Of a DNA stretch of 64,000 nt, positions 28,890-38,397 are shown piece after piece. Made by a program: the position numbers and the translations under genes. Each line of letters opens with the position of its first letter. Positions within the stretch are counted from its first letter, which is position 1. The stretch covers positions 1 through 64,000 of the forward strand of contig JASJGL010000020.1 in assembly GCA_033791545.1 (NCBI GenBank), in the 5' to 3' direction. Below the pieces are notes generated by a model. The model was not told where the DNA came from and ran no database searches. It saw nothing but the letters and a program-made list of their open reading frames with translations. Source of the stretch: Antarcticimicrobium sp033791545. Lineage in GTDB: Bacteria > Pseudomonadota > Alphaproteobacteria > Rhodobacterales > Rhodobacteraceae.

Positions 28890-30806
28890 ATGCACGCCTA
28901 TCGCAGCCATACCTGCGCAGCCCTCACCGCCGCCGATGTCGGCCAGACCGTTCGTCTGTCCGGCTGGGTCCATCGGATCCGGGATCATGGCGGGGTGTTG
29001 TTCGTCGATCTGCGCGATCATTACGGCATTACCCAGCTGCTGTGCGACGCTGACAGCCCGGTGTTTGCCGAGGTTGAAAAACTGCGCAGCGAATGGTGCG
29101 TGCGCATCGACGGCGTGGTCAAGGCCCGCGCGCCCGATTTGATCAACAGCAAGCTCCCCACCGGCGAGATCGAGGTTTATGTCCGCGATCTCGAGGTGCT
29201 GGGGCAGGCCGCCGAATTGCCGCTGATCGTGTTCGGGGACCAAGAATACCCCGAAGAGACCCGCCTGCGCTATCGCTACCTTGATCTGCGTCGCGAGGCG
29301 ATGCAGCACAACATGAAGCTGCGCTCGGATGTAGTGGCCAGCATTCGCCGCCGCATGTGGGACCAGAGCTTTCGCGAATACCAGACCCCGATCATCACTG
29401 CGTCGAGCCCCGAGGGCGCGCGCGACTTTCTGGTGCCCTCGCGTCAGCATCCGGGCAAGTTCTATGCCCTGCCGCAGGCGCCGCAGCAGTTCAAGCAGCT
29501 GATCATGGTGTCGGGGTTCGACAAGTATTTTCAGGTTGCGCCGTGTTTCCGCGACGAGGATCCGCGCGCCGACCGCAGCCCGACCGATTTCTACCAACTT
29601 GACCTTGAGATGAGCTTTGTCACCCAGCAGGATGTGTTCGATACCATCCAGCCGGTCATCCGGGGGCTGTTCGAGGAATTCGGCGGCGGTCGCAAGGTTG
29701 ATCAGCACTGGCCGCAGATTTCCTACAAGGACGCGGCGCAGTGGTATGGCTCTGACAAGCCCGACCTGCGCAACCCGATCAAGATGCAGGATGTCTCGGA
29801 CCATTTCCGGGGCTCGGGCTTTGCCATCTTTGCCAATCTTCTGGAGCAGGACGGAACCGAGATCCGCGCCATTCCTGCGCCAACAGGGGGCAGCCGCAAG
29901 TTCTGCGACCGGATGAATTCCTATGCCCAGAAAGAGGGCCTGCCGGGGATGGGGTATATCTTCTGGCGGGAAGTTGAATTGCCGGGGCTCGATTTCTTTG
30001 GCTTCGTTGAGGATGATGGTGACGTTGCAATGCCGGCGGATTCCAACGCTCATTTTGCCGCTGCCATCGAAAAACAAAATCAATGGAAAGCCGAGCGTAA
30101 ACTGCTTAAAAATGGCAAGTGGCTTGAACCCGCCGGTCCGCTGGCCAAGAACATCGGCCCGGTGCGGACCGATGCGATCCGTCAACAACTTGGCCTTGGC
30201 TTGGGCGACGCCGCGTTTTTCCTCGGCGGCAAGCCCGCCAGCTTTGAGCCGGTTGCCGGGCGCGCCCGCAACGTCATCGGCGAAGAGCTGGGCCTGACCG
30301 ACAAGGAACGCTTTGCGTTCTGTTGGGTGGTCGATTTCCCAATGTACGAAAAAGACGAAGAAACCGGCAAGATCGATTTCAGCCATAACCCGTTCTCGAT
30401 GCCCCAAGGCGGGCGCGAGGTGCTGGATGGCGATCCGCTGGAGGTGTTGGGCTATCAGTACGATCTGGCCTGCAACGGCTATGAGCTGGTCTCGGGCGCG
30501 ATCCGGAACCACCGGCCTGAAATCATGTTCAAGGCCTTTGAACTGGCCGGATATGACGAGGGCGAGGTGCGCAAGCGGTTCGGCGGTATGGTCAATGCGT
30601 TCCAGTACGGCGCCCCGCCGCACGGGGGCTGCGCCGCAGGCATCGACCGGATCGTGATGCTGTTGGCCGATGAGGCCAATATCCGCGAGGTCATCATGTT
30701 CCCGATGAACCAGCGCGCCGAAGACCTGATGATGAACGCCCCCAGCGATCCGACCAGCGATCAGCTGATGGATCTGGGCCTGCGGGTTATTCCGCGCGAG
30801 GACTAG
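28890..30806 (+). CDS. aspS: Aspartyl-tRNA synthetase, bacterial type, with an insertion
   Basis: 638 residues against about 590 in relatives. Order: OB-fold anticodon domain (VRLSGWVHRIRDHGGVLFVD), class II motif 1 (FREYQTPIITASSPEGARDF), motif 2 (FRDEDPRADR), GAD domain (about 290-430) and motif 3 (GCAAGIDRIVML). Between FWRE (29961-29972) and GPLAKNIGP an extra segment of roughly 45-50 residues appears; bases there are visibly richer in A+T. It does not disrupt catalytic motifs, so the enzyme should work. Specificity (Asp only or also Asn) depends on whether asparaginyl-tRNA is made by GatCAB, not visible here. Confidence 0.93.
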   Translation: MHAYRSHTCAALTAADVGQTVRLSGWVHRIRDHGGVLFVDLRDHYGITQLLCDADSPVFAEVEKLRSEWCVRIDGVVKARAPDLINSKLPTGEIEVYVRDLEVLGQAAELPLIVFGDQEYPEETRLRYRYLDLRREAMQHNMKLRSDVVASIRRRMWDQSFREYQTPIITASSPEGARDFLVPSRQHPGKFYALPQAPQQFKQLIMVSGFDKYFQVAPCFRDEDPRADRSPTDFYQLDLEMSFVTQQDVFDTIQPVIRGLFEEFGGGRKVDQHWPQISYKDAAQWYGSDKPDLRNPIKMQDVSDHFRGSGFAIFANLLEQDGTEIRAIPAPTGGSRKFCDRMNSYAQKEGLPGMGYIFWREVELPGLDFFGFVEDDGDVAMPADSNAHFAAAIEKQNQWKAERKLLKNGKWLEPAGPLAKNIGPVRTDAIRQQLGLGLGDAAFFLGGKPASFEPVAGRARNVIGEELGLTDKERFAFCWVVDFPMYEKDEETGKIDFSHNPFSMPQGGREVLDGDPLEVLGYQYDLACNGYELVSGAIRNHRPEIMFKAFELAGYDEGEVRKRFGGMVNAFQYGAPPHGGCAAGIDRIVMLLADEANIREVIMFPMNQRAEDLMMNAPSDPTSDQLMDLGLRVIPRED

Positions 30807-30845
30807 GTCCGCCGGCGGCGCATCGCCGATGCGCGCCGAACTGAA

Positions 30846-30886
30846 CGACGCGCGGCTCGTTTTACTAGGAACGGGGCCGCGCGTCG
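30846..30886 (+). terminator. Long stem-loop after aspS
   Basis: CGACGCGCGGC (30846-30856) pairs perfectly with GCCGCGCGTCG (30876-30886); inner TCGTT/AACGG pairs lengthen the stem to about 16. No strong T run follows, so factor-independent termination may be partial. Confidence 0.6.
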
Positions 30887-30920
30887 GGTTAGGCTGAAAT
30901 CACGTGGCGCAACCTGAGTC

Positions 30921-32318
30921 GTGTGGTCCCCTGACGTGAGCTTTTCCCCAGAACGTGCTGAAATCCGCTTTGGCTGCGGGCTGTCGCCGCAGTTTGCGCC
31001 GCCGACCTCGCTGTCGGGCCTGCTGGCCGGGCTCGACGGGCCCGATGCGATGGCGGATCGTTTTCCGATGCTGTCCTATGACGCCTATATCACGCGGCGT
31101 GCGCATTGGCTGGATCTGCGCAAGAAACGGCGCACGTCCAGCGGCGCGCGGGCCGAGGCGTTTGCGAAACAGGCCGCAGCGGTAAACCGGAGTTTTTACG
31201 AGGATAGGGTGCGCGGCTTTGGTCTGACCGCGTTGCGCTGGAGCCTGACCGATCAGGGATTGCGCGAACGTCTGGCGCTGTTCTGGGCCGATCATTTCAC
31301 CACCGTTGGCAAAAGCGCGCCGCAACGCAGCCTGATCTCGATCTATATCGACGCGGCGATCCGACCCAACCTGTCGGGCCGTTTTGCCGATCTTCTGATC
31401 GCGGCCGTCACCCATCCGATGATGCTGGCCTATCTTGACCAGCAAACCTCGGTCGGGCCGGGCAGCGTTTATGCCCAACGTCAGAGCAAACTGCGGGGGT
31501 TGAACGAGAACCTCGCGCGCGAGGTGATGGAGCTGCACACGCTGGGGGTGGATGGCCCCTATACCCAAGCGGACGTGCGGCAGTTGGCCGAGCTTTTTAC
31601 CGGGCTGGGCATCAGCAAGACCGGTGCGCTGCAGTTCAACCAGCGCCGCGCCGAGCCGGGAAGCGAAAGCGTTCTTGGCCGCAGCTATGGTGGCGATCCG
31701 GCCCGGTTGGAGCCGGTGTTGCAGGTGCTGCGCGATTTGGCCGTTCACCCGGCCACGGCGGATCATATCGCGCGCAAGCTGGCGGTGCATTTCGTCTCTG
31801 ACTCGCCGGATCCGGGGCTGGTTGATCACATGGCAGCCCGGTTTCTGGCCACCGACGGTGATCTGCGCGCGGTCTATGCCGCCATGTTGGAGCATCCGGC
31901 GGCGTGGCACGACGGCCCGGGCAACGTCAAACCGCCGTTTGATTTCGTCGCCTCCGCCTGTCGGGCATTGGCAGTGCCGCAGGACCGGTTGCAGGACACC
32001 TCGGTGCGACAGATGAACCGGCTGTTGGTGCAGCCGATAGGGGTGATGGGGCAGAGCTGGCAACGCCCGTCCGGCCCGGATGGGTGGTCCGAGGAAGACA
32101 CCGCATGGGTGACGCCGCAGGGCTTGTCGGCACGGTTGCGCTGGGCGATGGCGGTGCCAACCCGGATGCTGCCCGAGCTGCCCGATCCGCGCCAGTTCGT
32201 CACCGATGCGCTGGGCGCGACGGTGCCCGAACCGGTCCGCTTTGCCGCGCGCGCGGCCGAAACCCGGGCCGAGGCGGTGGGGCTGATCCTGTCGGCCCCG
32301 GCGTTTCAACGCCGCTAA
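30921..32318 (+). CDS. DUF1800 family protein
   Basis: 465 residues from the GTG at 30921 (GTG 30936, giving VSFSPERAEIRFG, is an equally good start). The family motif set is present: RLALFWADHFTT, LRGLNENLAREVMELHTLGV and TQADVRQLAELFTG, then HIARKLAVHFV. No signal peptide was found. DUF1800 proteins nearly always pair with DUF1501 proteins, as here with an 11-base gap. Function is unknown; a role in an exported or envelope process has been suggested from the Tat signal of the partner. Confidence 0.88.
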   Translation: MWSPDVSFSPERAEIRFGCGLSPQFAPPTSLSGLLAGLDGPDAMADRFPMLSYDAYITRRAHWLDLRKKRRTSSGARAEAFAKQAAAVNRSFYEDRVRGFGLTALRWSLTDQGLRERLALFWADHFTTVGKSAPQRSLISIYIDAAIRPNLSGRFADLLIAAVTHPMMLAYLDQQTSVGPGSVYAQRQSKLRGLNENLAREVMELHTLGVDGPYTQADVRQLAELFTGLGISKTGALQFNQRRAEPGSESVLGRSYGGDPARLEPVLQVLRDLAVHPATADHIARKLAVHFVSDSPDPGLVDHMAARFLATDGDLRAVYAAMLEHPAAWHDGPGNVKPPFDFVASACRALAVPQDRLQDTSVRQMNRLLVQPIGVMGQSWQRPSGPDGWSEEDTAWVTPQGLSARLRWAMAVPTRMLPELPDPRQFVTDALGATVPEPVRFAARAAETRAEAVGLILSAPAFQRR

Positions 32319-32329
32319 AGGAGGATGCG

Positions 32330-33544
32330 ATGATCAAGACGCTTTCCCGCCGCGCCTTTCTAACCCGCAGCGCCGTGCTGGGCTGTTCGGCGGCGGCCAG
32401 CCCGTTCCTGACCCGGGTCAGCTATGCTGCCGCGCCTTGGGACACCCGACTGGTGGTGATCATCCTGCGCGGCGGCATGGACGGGCTGGACGTGGTGCAG
32501 CCCTATGGCGCGCCGGGCTATGAGGCGCTGCGCGGTGATCTGGCCGGGGGGCCGACGCGGGGGGCCTCTGATCTCGACGGGTTCTTTGCGCTGCACCCGG
32601 CGCTCTCGCCGCTGATGCCGCTTTGGGCGCGGGGCGAGCTGGGCTTTGTGCACGCCGTCTCGACGCCCTATCGCGACAAGCGCAGCCATTTCGACGGGCA
32701 GGATCTGTTGGAGGCCGGCACCGCCGATCTGGGCATGGTGCAGGATGGCTGGCTGAACCGGATGCTGCAACTGGTGCCGGGGGTGGAGGCGCAGACCGCC
32801 TTTGCGCTGGGACATGGCGAGATGAAGGTGCTCGCCGGCGAGGCCCCGGTGGCCGATTGGTCGCCCGAGGCCGAGCTGAGCATGAGCCCGCAGGCGGAGC
32901 GCCTGATGGAAATGGTGATGCAGGACGACCCGCTGTTCCACCCGGCCCTGACCGAGGCGTTGATGCTGTCGGGCGGGACGTCGATGGCGATGACTGAAGG
33001 CGACGGTGGGGAAGGAATGATGCAGCCGCCGCGCGCCGCAGCCGGCAAGGGCATGGTTCCGGTGGCCCAGTTCGCCGCCGAACAGTTGCGCGGGGATAGC
33101 AGGGTTGTGTCTTTCTCGATCAATGGCTGGGACACGCATCGCAATCAGGGCCGTGTGCTGGGCGGTGCGCTGGGCCATCTGGCCGAGACCATCACCACGC
33201 TGAGAGACGGCGTTGGGGCCGAGGTCTGGGGCAAGACCGCCGTTGTCGCGATGACCGAGTTTGGCCGCACCGTGCGCGAGAATGGCACCGGTGGCACCGA
33301 TCACGGCACCGGCGGGGCAATGGTGCTGGCTGGCGGTGCCTTGCGCGGCGGGCAGGTGCATGGGCGCTGGCCGGGGTTGGACGAGGCATCGCTTTATGAT
33401 CGGCGCGACCTGATGCCGACAGGGGATGTGCGGGCCGCCGCCGCCTGGATTCTGCGCGGGGTGGCCGGGTTGGACCGGACGGGGCTGGAGCGCACGGTGT
33501 TTCCCGGGCTCGACATGGGCGACGACCCGCATCTGTTGCGCTAA
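32330..33544 (+). CDS. DUF1501 family protein, Tat-exported
   Basis: 404 residues. It begins MIKTLSRRAFLTRSAVLGCS, a twin-arginine signal (S-R-R-A-F-L) with likely cleavage after SYAAA. The mature part is an alkaline phosphatase/sulfatase-like fold: VVIILRGGMDGLDVVQPYG, FDGQDLLEAG, SFSINGWDTHRNQG and VVAMTEFGRTVREN, with DHGTGG near the end. These supply the metal-site candidates. It is exported folded, probably with a metal. AAGGAGGATGCG precedes the ATG. Function unknown. Confidence 0.9.
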   Translation: MIKTLSRRAFLTRSAVLGCSAAASPFLTRVSYAAAPWDTRLVVIILRGGMDGLDVVQPYGAPGYEALRGDLAGGPTRGASDLDGFFALHPALSPLMPLWARGELGFVHAVSTPYRDKRSHFDGQDLLEAGTADLGMVQDGWLNRMLQLVPGVEAQTAFALGHGEMKVLAGEAPVADWSPEAELSMSPQAERLMEMVMQDDPLFHPALTEALMLSGGTSMAMTEGDGGEGMMQPPRAAAGKGMVPVAQFAAEQLRGDSRVVSFSINGWDTHRNQGRVLGGALGHLAETITTLRDGVGAEVWGKTAVVAMTEFGRTVRENGTGGTDHGTGGAMVLAGGALRGGQVHGRWPGLDEASLYDRRDLMPTGDVRAAAAWILRGVAGLDRTGLERTVFPGLDMGDDPHLLR

Positions 33545-33578
33545 GGCGGCTTTCCGGGGCCGCATCCGCGGGGCCGGG

Positions 33579-34307
33579 TCAGAGCGGGCGCGCCTCGCGC
33601 AGCCGCTGTTGCAGCAGACCGGCGATCCGCGCTGTAGGTGAGGCCAGCGGCGCCCCCTGCGCACGGGCCTGCGCCAACCCGTTGGCGGCCTCGACCAAGG
33701 CGGTATCCTCGGCACTACGGGCCACGCCGCGCAAGAATTGCGCCACATAGTCCAGCATCTTGCCCTGTTCGCTATCGCTCAAAAGATCGGCGGCATGGGC
33801 GATGTCGTCGCGATAGGCCAGCGGATCGGGGTGGATGGGGGCGGCCTCGGGGAGGTCGGCATCACTGGCCATCAGAGTGACGGGCAGGTGCCCCAGAATT
33901 TCGGCCTGAAATCGGGCGAGCGAGGGGATTGGCTTGGCCAGAAACCCGTCGGCCCCGGCGGCGATGGCGGTTTCTTCGCCGAAACTGTCGCCGGAGAGCC
34001 CCAGAATCACGCTGATCCGGGGGGAGGCGGCCGCCAGTTCCTCGATCAGGTGCAGGCCTGAGCCATCGGGCAGACCCAGATCGGCGATCAGCACGGTGGG
34101 CTGATAAACCTGCAGATGCTTACGGGCCGATTTCAGGCAATCGGCGCGGCGGATATGGGCGCCGCTGCGCAGGCACATGAGGCGCAAGGCCTCGGCGGCA
34201 TAGGTGCTGTCCTCCACCGCCAATACGGTCAGGCCCAGCAGGGGTCGGCCCGTAGCGCCCTGCGGGCCGGGCCGGGCAATGGGGTCCATGTCGTTCAAGT
34301 CGTCCAT
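33579..34307 (-). CDS. Single-domain response regulator with extra C-terminal region
   Basis: 242 residues. Receiver domain at about 25-140: acidic pair E32-D33, phosphoacceptor D76 in IADLGLPDGSG, S105 in GLSGD and K125 in FLAKP. The C-terminal 100 residues are helical (LLSDSEQGKMLDYVAQFLRG) with no recognised DNA-binding or enzymatic domain, so it may act through protein contacts. No histidine kinase is next to it. Convergent with the DUF1501 gene. Confidence 0.85.
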   Translation of the reverse strand: MDDLNDMDPIARPGPQGATGRPLLGLTVLAVEDSTYAAEALRLMCLRSGAHIRRADCLKSARKHLQVYQPTVLIADLGLPDGSGLHLIEELAAASPRISVILGLSGDSFGEETAIAAGADGFLAKPIPSLARFQAEILGHLPVTLMASDADLPEAAPIHPDPLAYRDDIAHAADLLSDSEQGKMLDYVAQFLRGVARSAEDTALVEAANGLAQARAQGAPLASPTARIAGLLQQRLREARPL

Positions 34308-34457
34308 GTCCGGGCGTTCTCCTGAGATGCTGCCGACAGGCTAGGGCGTGCGGGCTAAGGACGGGTTAACGCGGCTCGATGCCGCGCCCACTTGCCCTTG
34401 GCCTGTCGAGCCCGCATAACCCGGGCAAACACAATCCAAGCTGCGAGGAGATCCGCC

Positions 34458-34862
<405 letters not shown>

Positions 34863-34923
34863 GCCCAGGTTTTGAGGTGGCCCGGGCCGGGCCACCGCCC
34901 CGCACGCCCCGAAGGAGGCCCCC

Positions 34924-35199
34924 ATGTCGATTACATCCGCTATCGTGCTCTATGCGGTCATCTGGTTTATGACCTTCTTCATCGCCATCCCGATCCGTTT
35001 GAAAACGCAGGGGGATATGGGCGAGGTGGTGCCGGGGACACATGCCGGTGCGCCAGAGCATCACCATTTGAAGAAAAAGGCATGGATCACCACCTTTGTG
35101 GCCACCGTGCTTTGGGTGGTGATCGCCACCATCATCCTGTCGGGCTGGATCACGGTGCGCGATATCGACTGGATGCACCGGATGCCGCCGCTGGATTAA
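34924..35199 (+). CDS. DUF1467 family membrane protein
   Basis: 91 residues with two hydrophobic helices (residues 4-24 and 55-75). The loop between has GDMGEVVPGTHAGAPEHHHL, rich in histidine and characteristic of DUF1467 in alphaproteobacteria. AAGGAGGCCCCC precedes the ATG. Function unknown; cotranscription with mce is likely. Confidence 0.85.
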   Translation: MSITSAIVLYAVIWFMTFFIAIPIRLKTQGDMGEVVPGTHAGAPEHHHLKKKAWITTFVATVLWVVIATIILSGWITVRDIDWMHRMPPLD

Positions 35200-35263
35200 G
35201 TCGAACCGGGACGCGGCCCCAGTCGAGGCCGGGGACCGCAGACCAGTAGTACAGGTTGGTCTT

Positions 35264-35974
35264 TCAGGTTGGTCGCGTGCGTTGCTCGCGGGCGGCGATC
35301 CGGTGATAGATATGGGTAAACGTGGCAGCCCCCAAAATCGGAATGACCAGGTTCAGCAGCGGCACCGAGAGCGGTATCGCCATCAGTGTTCCGGCGGCCC
35401 ATATCGTGCCCACATAGCGGGCCCGCAGATCCTTTGCCCCTTGGCGCCCCAGCCGGCGCATCGCGGCCAGCGTAAAATATTCTCGTCCCAGTAAAAAGCC
35501 GTTCAGCCCCCAGAAGATGAACATCGCGGCAGGTGGAAACAGCGCATATAGGATAAAGGCCAGCAGGTTGGCCCCGATCAGCACACCAAGAAAATTCACC
35601 GTGTCGCGCAGCGCATCCCAGAACGGCATCTTGGGAACCGGTGGCAGGGACGGGTAGTGCCGATCCTCGACCGCCTGCGCCACCTCGTCCAGAAACATCG
35701 AGGTGATGGCCGAGGCGACCGGGATCATCAGGAACACCGACAGCACGATCATCAAAAAGAAGGACGAGACGCTGAGCAGATCGTTCAGCCAGCGCACCTC
35801 GCCCAGCAGGGGAAGGGTGGCGTCCTCTCCGACCAGCACCTGGATCAGGACCAGAAAACCGGCATAGGCCGCCACCAGCAGTGCAAAGGTCAGCCCGATG
35901 CCCAGAAACAGCACCTTGCGAAAACGCCGATCGCCGATCTGGCCCAAGGCCAGAAAAAACGCATGAAAGATCAC
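35264..35974 (-). CDS. EI24 / CysZ-like integral membrane protein
   Basis: 236 residues, four or more hydrophobic segments (about 22-48, 68-95, 130-160, 195-215). Family motifs visible are MFLDEVAQAVEDRHYP and the C-terminal GREYFTLAAMRR. EI24-type proteins include CysZ, a sulfate-permeating channel in E. coli, but transport in alphaproteobacteria is not shown. Its start overlaps the stop of the nitroreductase gene (ATGA), so they are coupled. Confidence 0.8.
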   Translation of the reverse strand: MIFHAFFLALGQIGDRRFRKVLFLGIGLTFALLVAAYAGFLVLIQVLVGEDATLPLLGEVRWLNDLLSVSSFFLMIVLSVFLMIPVASAITSMFLDEVAQAVEDRHYPSLPPVPKMPFWDALRDTVNFLGVLIGANLLAFILYALFPPAAMFIFWGLNGFLLGREYFTLAAMRRLGRQGAKDLRARYVGTIWAAGTLMAIPLSVPLLNLVIPILGAATFTHIYHRIAAREQRTRPT

Positions 35975-36549
35975 TGGCTCACCCAGGTCGTGATCGCGTC
36001 GAGATCGGGGCGGGGCCGCTCGGGCGGTGCGCTGGTTTCGGTGGCGATATGGATAAAGCCGGCGATGCGTTCATGCTCCGCCAGACCCAGCCCGGTTTCG
36101 CAGAATACGCGGTCATGGGAAATCCAGCCCGTCAGCCAGTTGGCGCCCCAACCCGACGCCAGCGCGGCGTTGAGCAGCGCCAGACAGACCGCACCGGCGG
36201 AATAGCTTTGTTCGATGGCGGGGATCTTTTCCGAGGGTTTCTGCACCTCGATCACGGCAACGGCCAGATGGCCCTGATCGAACTGGTTGCGGGCCTTGGC
36301 GGTATCGGTCTCGTCCTTGTGCAAAGCATGGGCGCGGGCCTCGGCCAGATCGGCCAGCCGGGGCATCGCGCCAGCTTCGATCACGATAAAGCGCCACGGT
36401 TCCAACTTGCCGTGATCGGGGCTGCGCGCGGCGGCGCGCAACAGCGGGGCCAGTTCTTCGCGGCTGGGGGCCGGGGCGCGCAACGTCTTGGCGGGCCGCG
36501 AGCGGCGGCTGAGCAGAAAGTCCAGCGCGGCGGGGTTCGGATCGGGCAT
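35971..36549 (-). CDS. Nitroreductase family FMN protein
   Basis: 192 residues. RRSRPAKTLRAPAPSREEL and AARSPDHGKLEPWRFIVIE are the FMN-binding beginning of the short YdjA-like nitroreductase class, and GAVCLALLNAALASGWGANW the dimer core. Substrate unknown. It is first in a two-gene unit with the EI24 protein. Confidence 0.85.
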   Translation of the reverse strand: MPDPNPAALDFLLSRRSRPAKTLRAPAPSREELAPLLRAAARSPDHGKLEPWRFIVIEAGAMPRLADLAEARAHALHKDETDTAKARNQFDQGHLAVAVIEVQKPSEKIPAIEQSYSAGAVCLALLNAALASGWGANWLTGWISHDRVFCETGLGLAEHERIAGFIHIATETSAPPERPRPDLDAITTWVSQ

Positions 36550-36737
36550 ATGTGAAACCTATTTACATTTCTCCCCACCAATTTCAGGGCGCGGGAGTCG
36601 AGTTTCAAGGGGAAAAGGCATGAAATCCGCGCCCGTCCTCTGGGCGTCTGTCACGCGATTGTGTGGCGCGGCACCGGATTAGTGGTGATAAATTGAAGCA
36701 GAGGGGATGGTCCCCTTGTCCAAAGGACGGAGTTGGA

Positions 36738-36941
36738 ATGCGCAACAGGCTCATAGCCATTGGTCTGACAGTTTTGCTGGCCGCTTGTACGCCCGAGGGC
36801 GCGTCTGTGACGGTGCGCGCGCCAGATGCTTCTCTGGGGCAGGGGGATTTCGCCGGAGCACCACCGACGTCGGGTCTGAGCGCCGACGAACGTGCGGCTC
36901 GGCGTGCCTATTATCGCGGACCGCGTGGGTATGAATTCTGA
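36738..36941 (+). CDS. Small lipoprotein
   Basis: 67 residues: MRNRLIAIGLTVLLAACTPE, a lipoprotein signal with lipobox LAAC, then an acidic and hydrophilic tail ending YRGPRGYEF. It has CGGAGTTGGA in front of ATG 36738. The mature part has no known domain. Confidence 0.8.
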   Translation: MRNRLIAIGLTVLLAACTPEGASVTVRAPDASLGQGDFAGAPPTSGLSADERAARRAYYRGPRGYEF

Positions 36942-36976
36942 GGGCCAGAAACACCGACGCCGTCACCTCTGGCCCT
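36941..36976 (+). terminator. Stem-loop after the small lipoprotein gene
   Basis: AGGGCCAGA (36941-36949) pairs with TCTGGCCCT (36968-36976), overlapping the stop codon. Loop is 18 bases; no strong T run. Confidence 0.5.
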
Positions 36977-37004
36977 TGCCCCTGCTCCGGCGTTATAGAG
37001 GGGT

Positions 37005-37280
37005 ATGGCGAAACCCAAGATCCGTGATCTTCCTGACCTGAGCGATCTGGCGCAACCGGGCACCGAGATCGCGCTGCGCGTCACCCCCAAGGCCTCGCGT
37101 CTCAGCCTGACGCGTGATGGTGATGGCTTGCGCGCGACAGTCACCGTCGTGCCGGAGAATGGCAAAGCCAATGCCGCTGTGCAGGCGCTGCTTGCTGCGG
37201 CCATGGGCGTGGCGCCCTCGCGGCTGGAACTGCGGCGCGGCCAGACCGCGCGCGACAAGGTGTTCGTCTATATCGGGTAA
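37005..37280 (+). CDS. DUF167 (YggU) family protein
   Basis: 91 residues. The pattern LRVTPKASRLSL, VPENGKANAAVQALLA and GVAPSRLELRRGQTARDKVF is characteristic of the YggU/DUF167 fold, a small cytoplasmic protein of unknown function widely conserved in bacteria and archaea. Confidence 0.88.
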   Translation: MAKPKIRDLPDLSDLAQPGTEIALRVTPKASRLSLTRDGDGLRATVTVVPENGKANAAVQALLAAAMGVAPSRLELRRGQTARDKVFVYIG

Positions 37281-37282
37281 GC

Positions 37283-37534
37283 TTAGCTGCCCTGATCGGC
37301 GGGCACCTGACGCAGCTGATACACACCTTCGGGCAGATCCAGCGCGGCGGCCAGATCGTGCAGCTGTTCTGGCGACAGGGTGATTTTCTGGACCTGATCG
37401 GTGCGCGGATCAAGCTGTTCGAGCGTGACGCATTCAGCGAAGGCGTTGATGGTCACGTCTTCCTGCAAGGGACGCTCGCCCTCGTCGACCAGTGTGATGA
37501 CCGTGGCGTCGAATTCGTGTTCGATTGTAAACAT
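37283..37534 (-). CDS. Conserved hypothetical protein, 83 residues
   Basis: The product opens MFTIEHEFDATVITLVDEGE and ends LDLPEGVYQLRQVPADQGS. It is acidic, without signal or membrane segment, and appears as a small beta-rich protein. I recall similar Rhodobacterales sequences, but no family name. ATG 37534 is favoured because residues upstream look random. Convergent with yggU. Confidence 0.7.
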   Translation of the reverse strand: MFTIEHEFDATVITLVDEGERPLQEDVTINAFAECVTLEQLDPRTDQVQKITLSPEQLHDLAAALDLPEGVYQLRQVPADQGS

Positions 37535-37686
37535 GAAAAAACTGTGGCGGTCTGCGCCGGGCTTTGCAAGCGGGATCGTCGCCGCCGGGGTCGTCGCTGT
37601 GATCATCGTCGCAGGGGTGGGGCTGGCGAGGCTGGAGCGCTGTGCTAAGGTCGGTTCGGTCGATCCGGGAAAGAGGTTTTTGCGCG

Positions 37687-38397
37687 ATGGTTCGCATTCT
37701 GATGCTGATGGCTGCGTTGTTCGTCACCGGCTGCGCAACCCTGCCCGCCTCGGGGCCGGGGCCGGGGCAGGGACTGGGGCAAGAGGCGCTGCGCGCCCGG
37801 CGTGACTTTGCCGAAGTGGTGGCCGCGGTCGAGCCGGTGGCGGAACGGGAATGCCGCAGCCGCACCAGTGGGGTGATTTGCGACTTCATGATCCGGGTCG
37901 ATCCGAACCCGAGCGATGAGCCGAACGCCTTTCAGACCGTCGATCGGCTGGGGCGGCCGGTGATCCTGTTCACCGCCACGCTGATCGACAGCACCCAGAA
38001 CGCGGATGAACTGGCCTTTGTCCTCAGCCATGAGACGGCGCATCACATTCTGGGCCATCTCGACCGGCAGGCGCGCTATGCCGCTGCGGGGGCGGCTATC
38101 TTTGGCGATATCGCCACACGAGACGGTGCCAACCCCGAGACCGTGCGCCGCGCGCAGGAGATTGGCGCGGCGGTGGGCGCGCGTAGCTTTTCCAAAGATT
38201 TCGAGTTGGAGGCGGACCAGCTCGGCACCAAGATCGCCTATGATGCCGGGTATGATCCGCTGCGCGGGGCCGCATATTTTTCCCGGCTGCCCGATCCCGG
38301 TGACCGGTTCCTTGGCACCCATCCACCCAATGCGGAGCGGCTCTGGGTGGTGCAGAAAACCATGCGTGCTCTGCAGGCTCCGGGGCTGTCGGGATGA
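37687..38397 (+). CDS. M48-family zinc metalloprotease, lipoprotein
   Basis: 236 residues from ATG 37687: MVRILMLMAALFVTGCATLP has a lipobox (VTGC). The peptidase part has the zinc motif SHETAHHILGH (HExxH) and the third ligand in FELEADQLGTKIAYDAGYDP. This is the BepA/LoiP-like periplasmic type, likely anchored by lipid and acting in outer-membrane protein quality control. Its stop overlaps the YigZ-like gene. Confidence 0.88.
   Translation: MVRILMLMAALFVTGCATLPASGPGPGQGLGQEALRARRDFAEVVAAVEPVAERECRSRTSGVICDFMIRVDPNPSDEPNAFQTVDRLGRPVILFTATLIDSTQNADELAFVLSHETAHHILGHLDRQARYAAAGAAIFGDIATRDGANPETVRRAQEIGAAVGARSFSKDFELEADQLGTKIAYDAGYDPLRGAAYFSRLPDPGDRFLGTHPPNAERLWVVQKTMRALQAPGLSG

Noticed and set aside
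28854..30623. Long minus-strand open frame over aspS
   Set aside because: Antisense shadow of aspS; composition is R/H/G-rich without family match.
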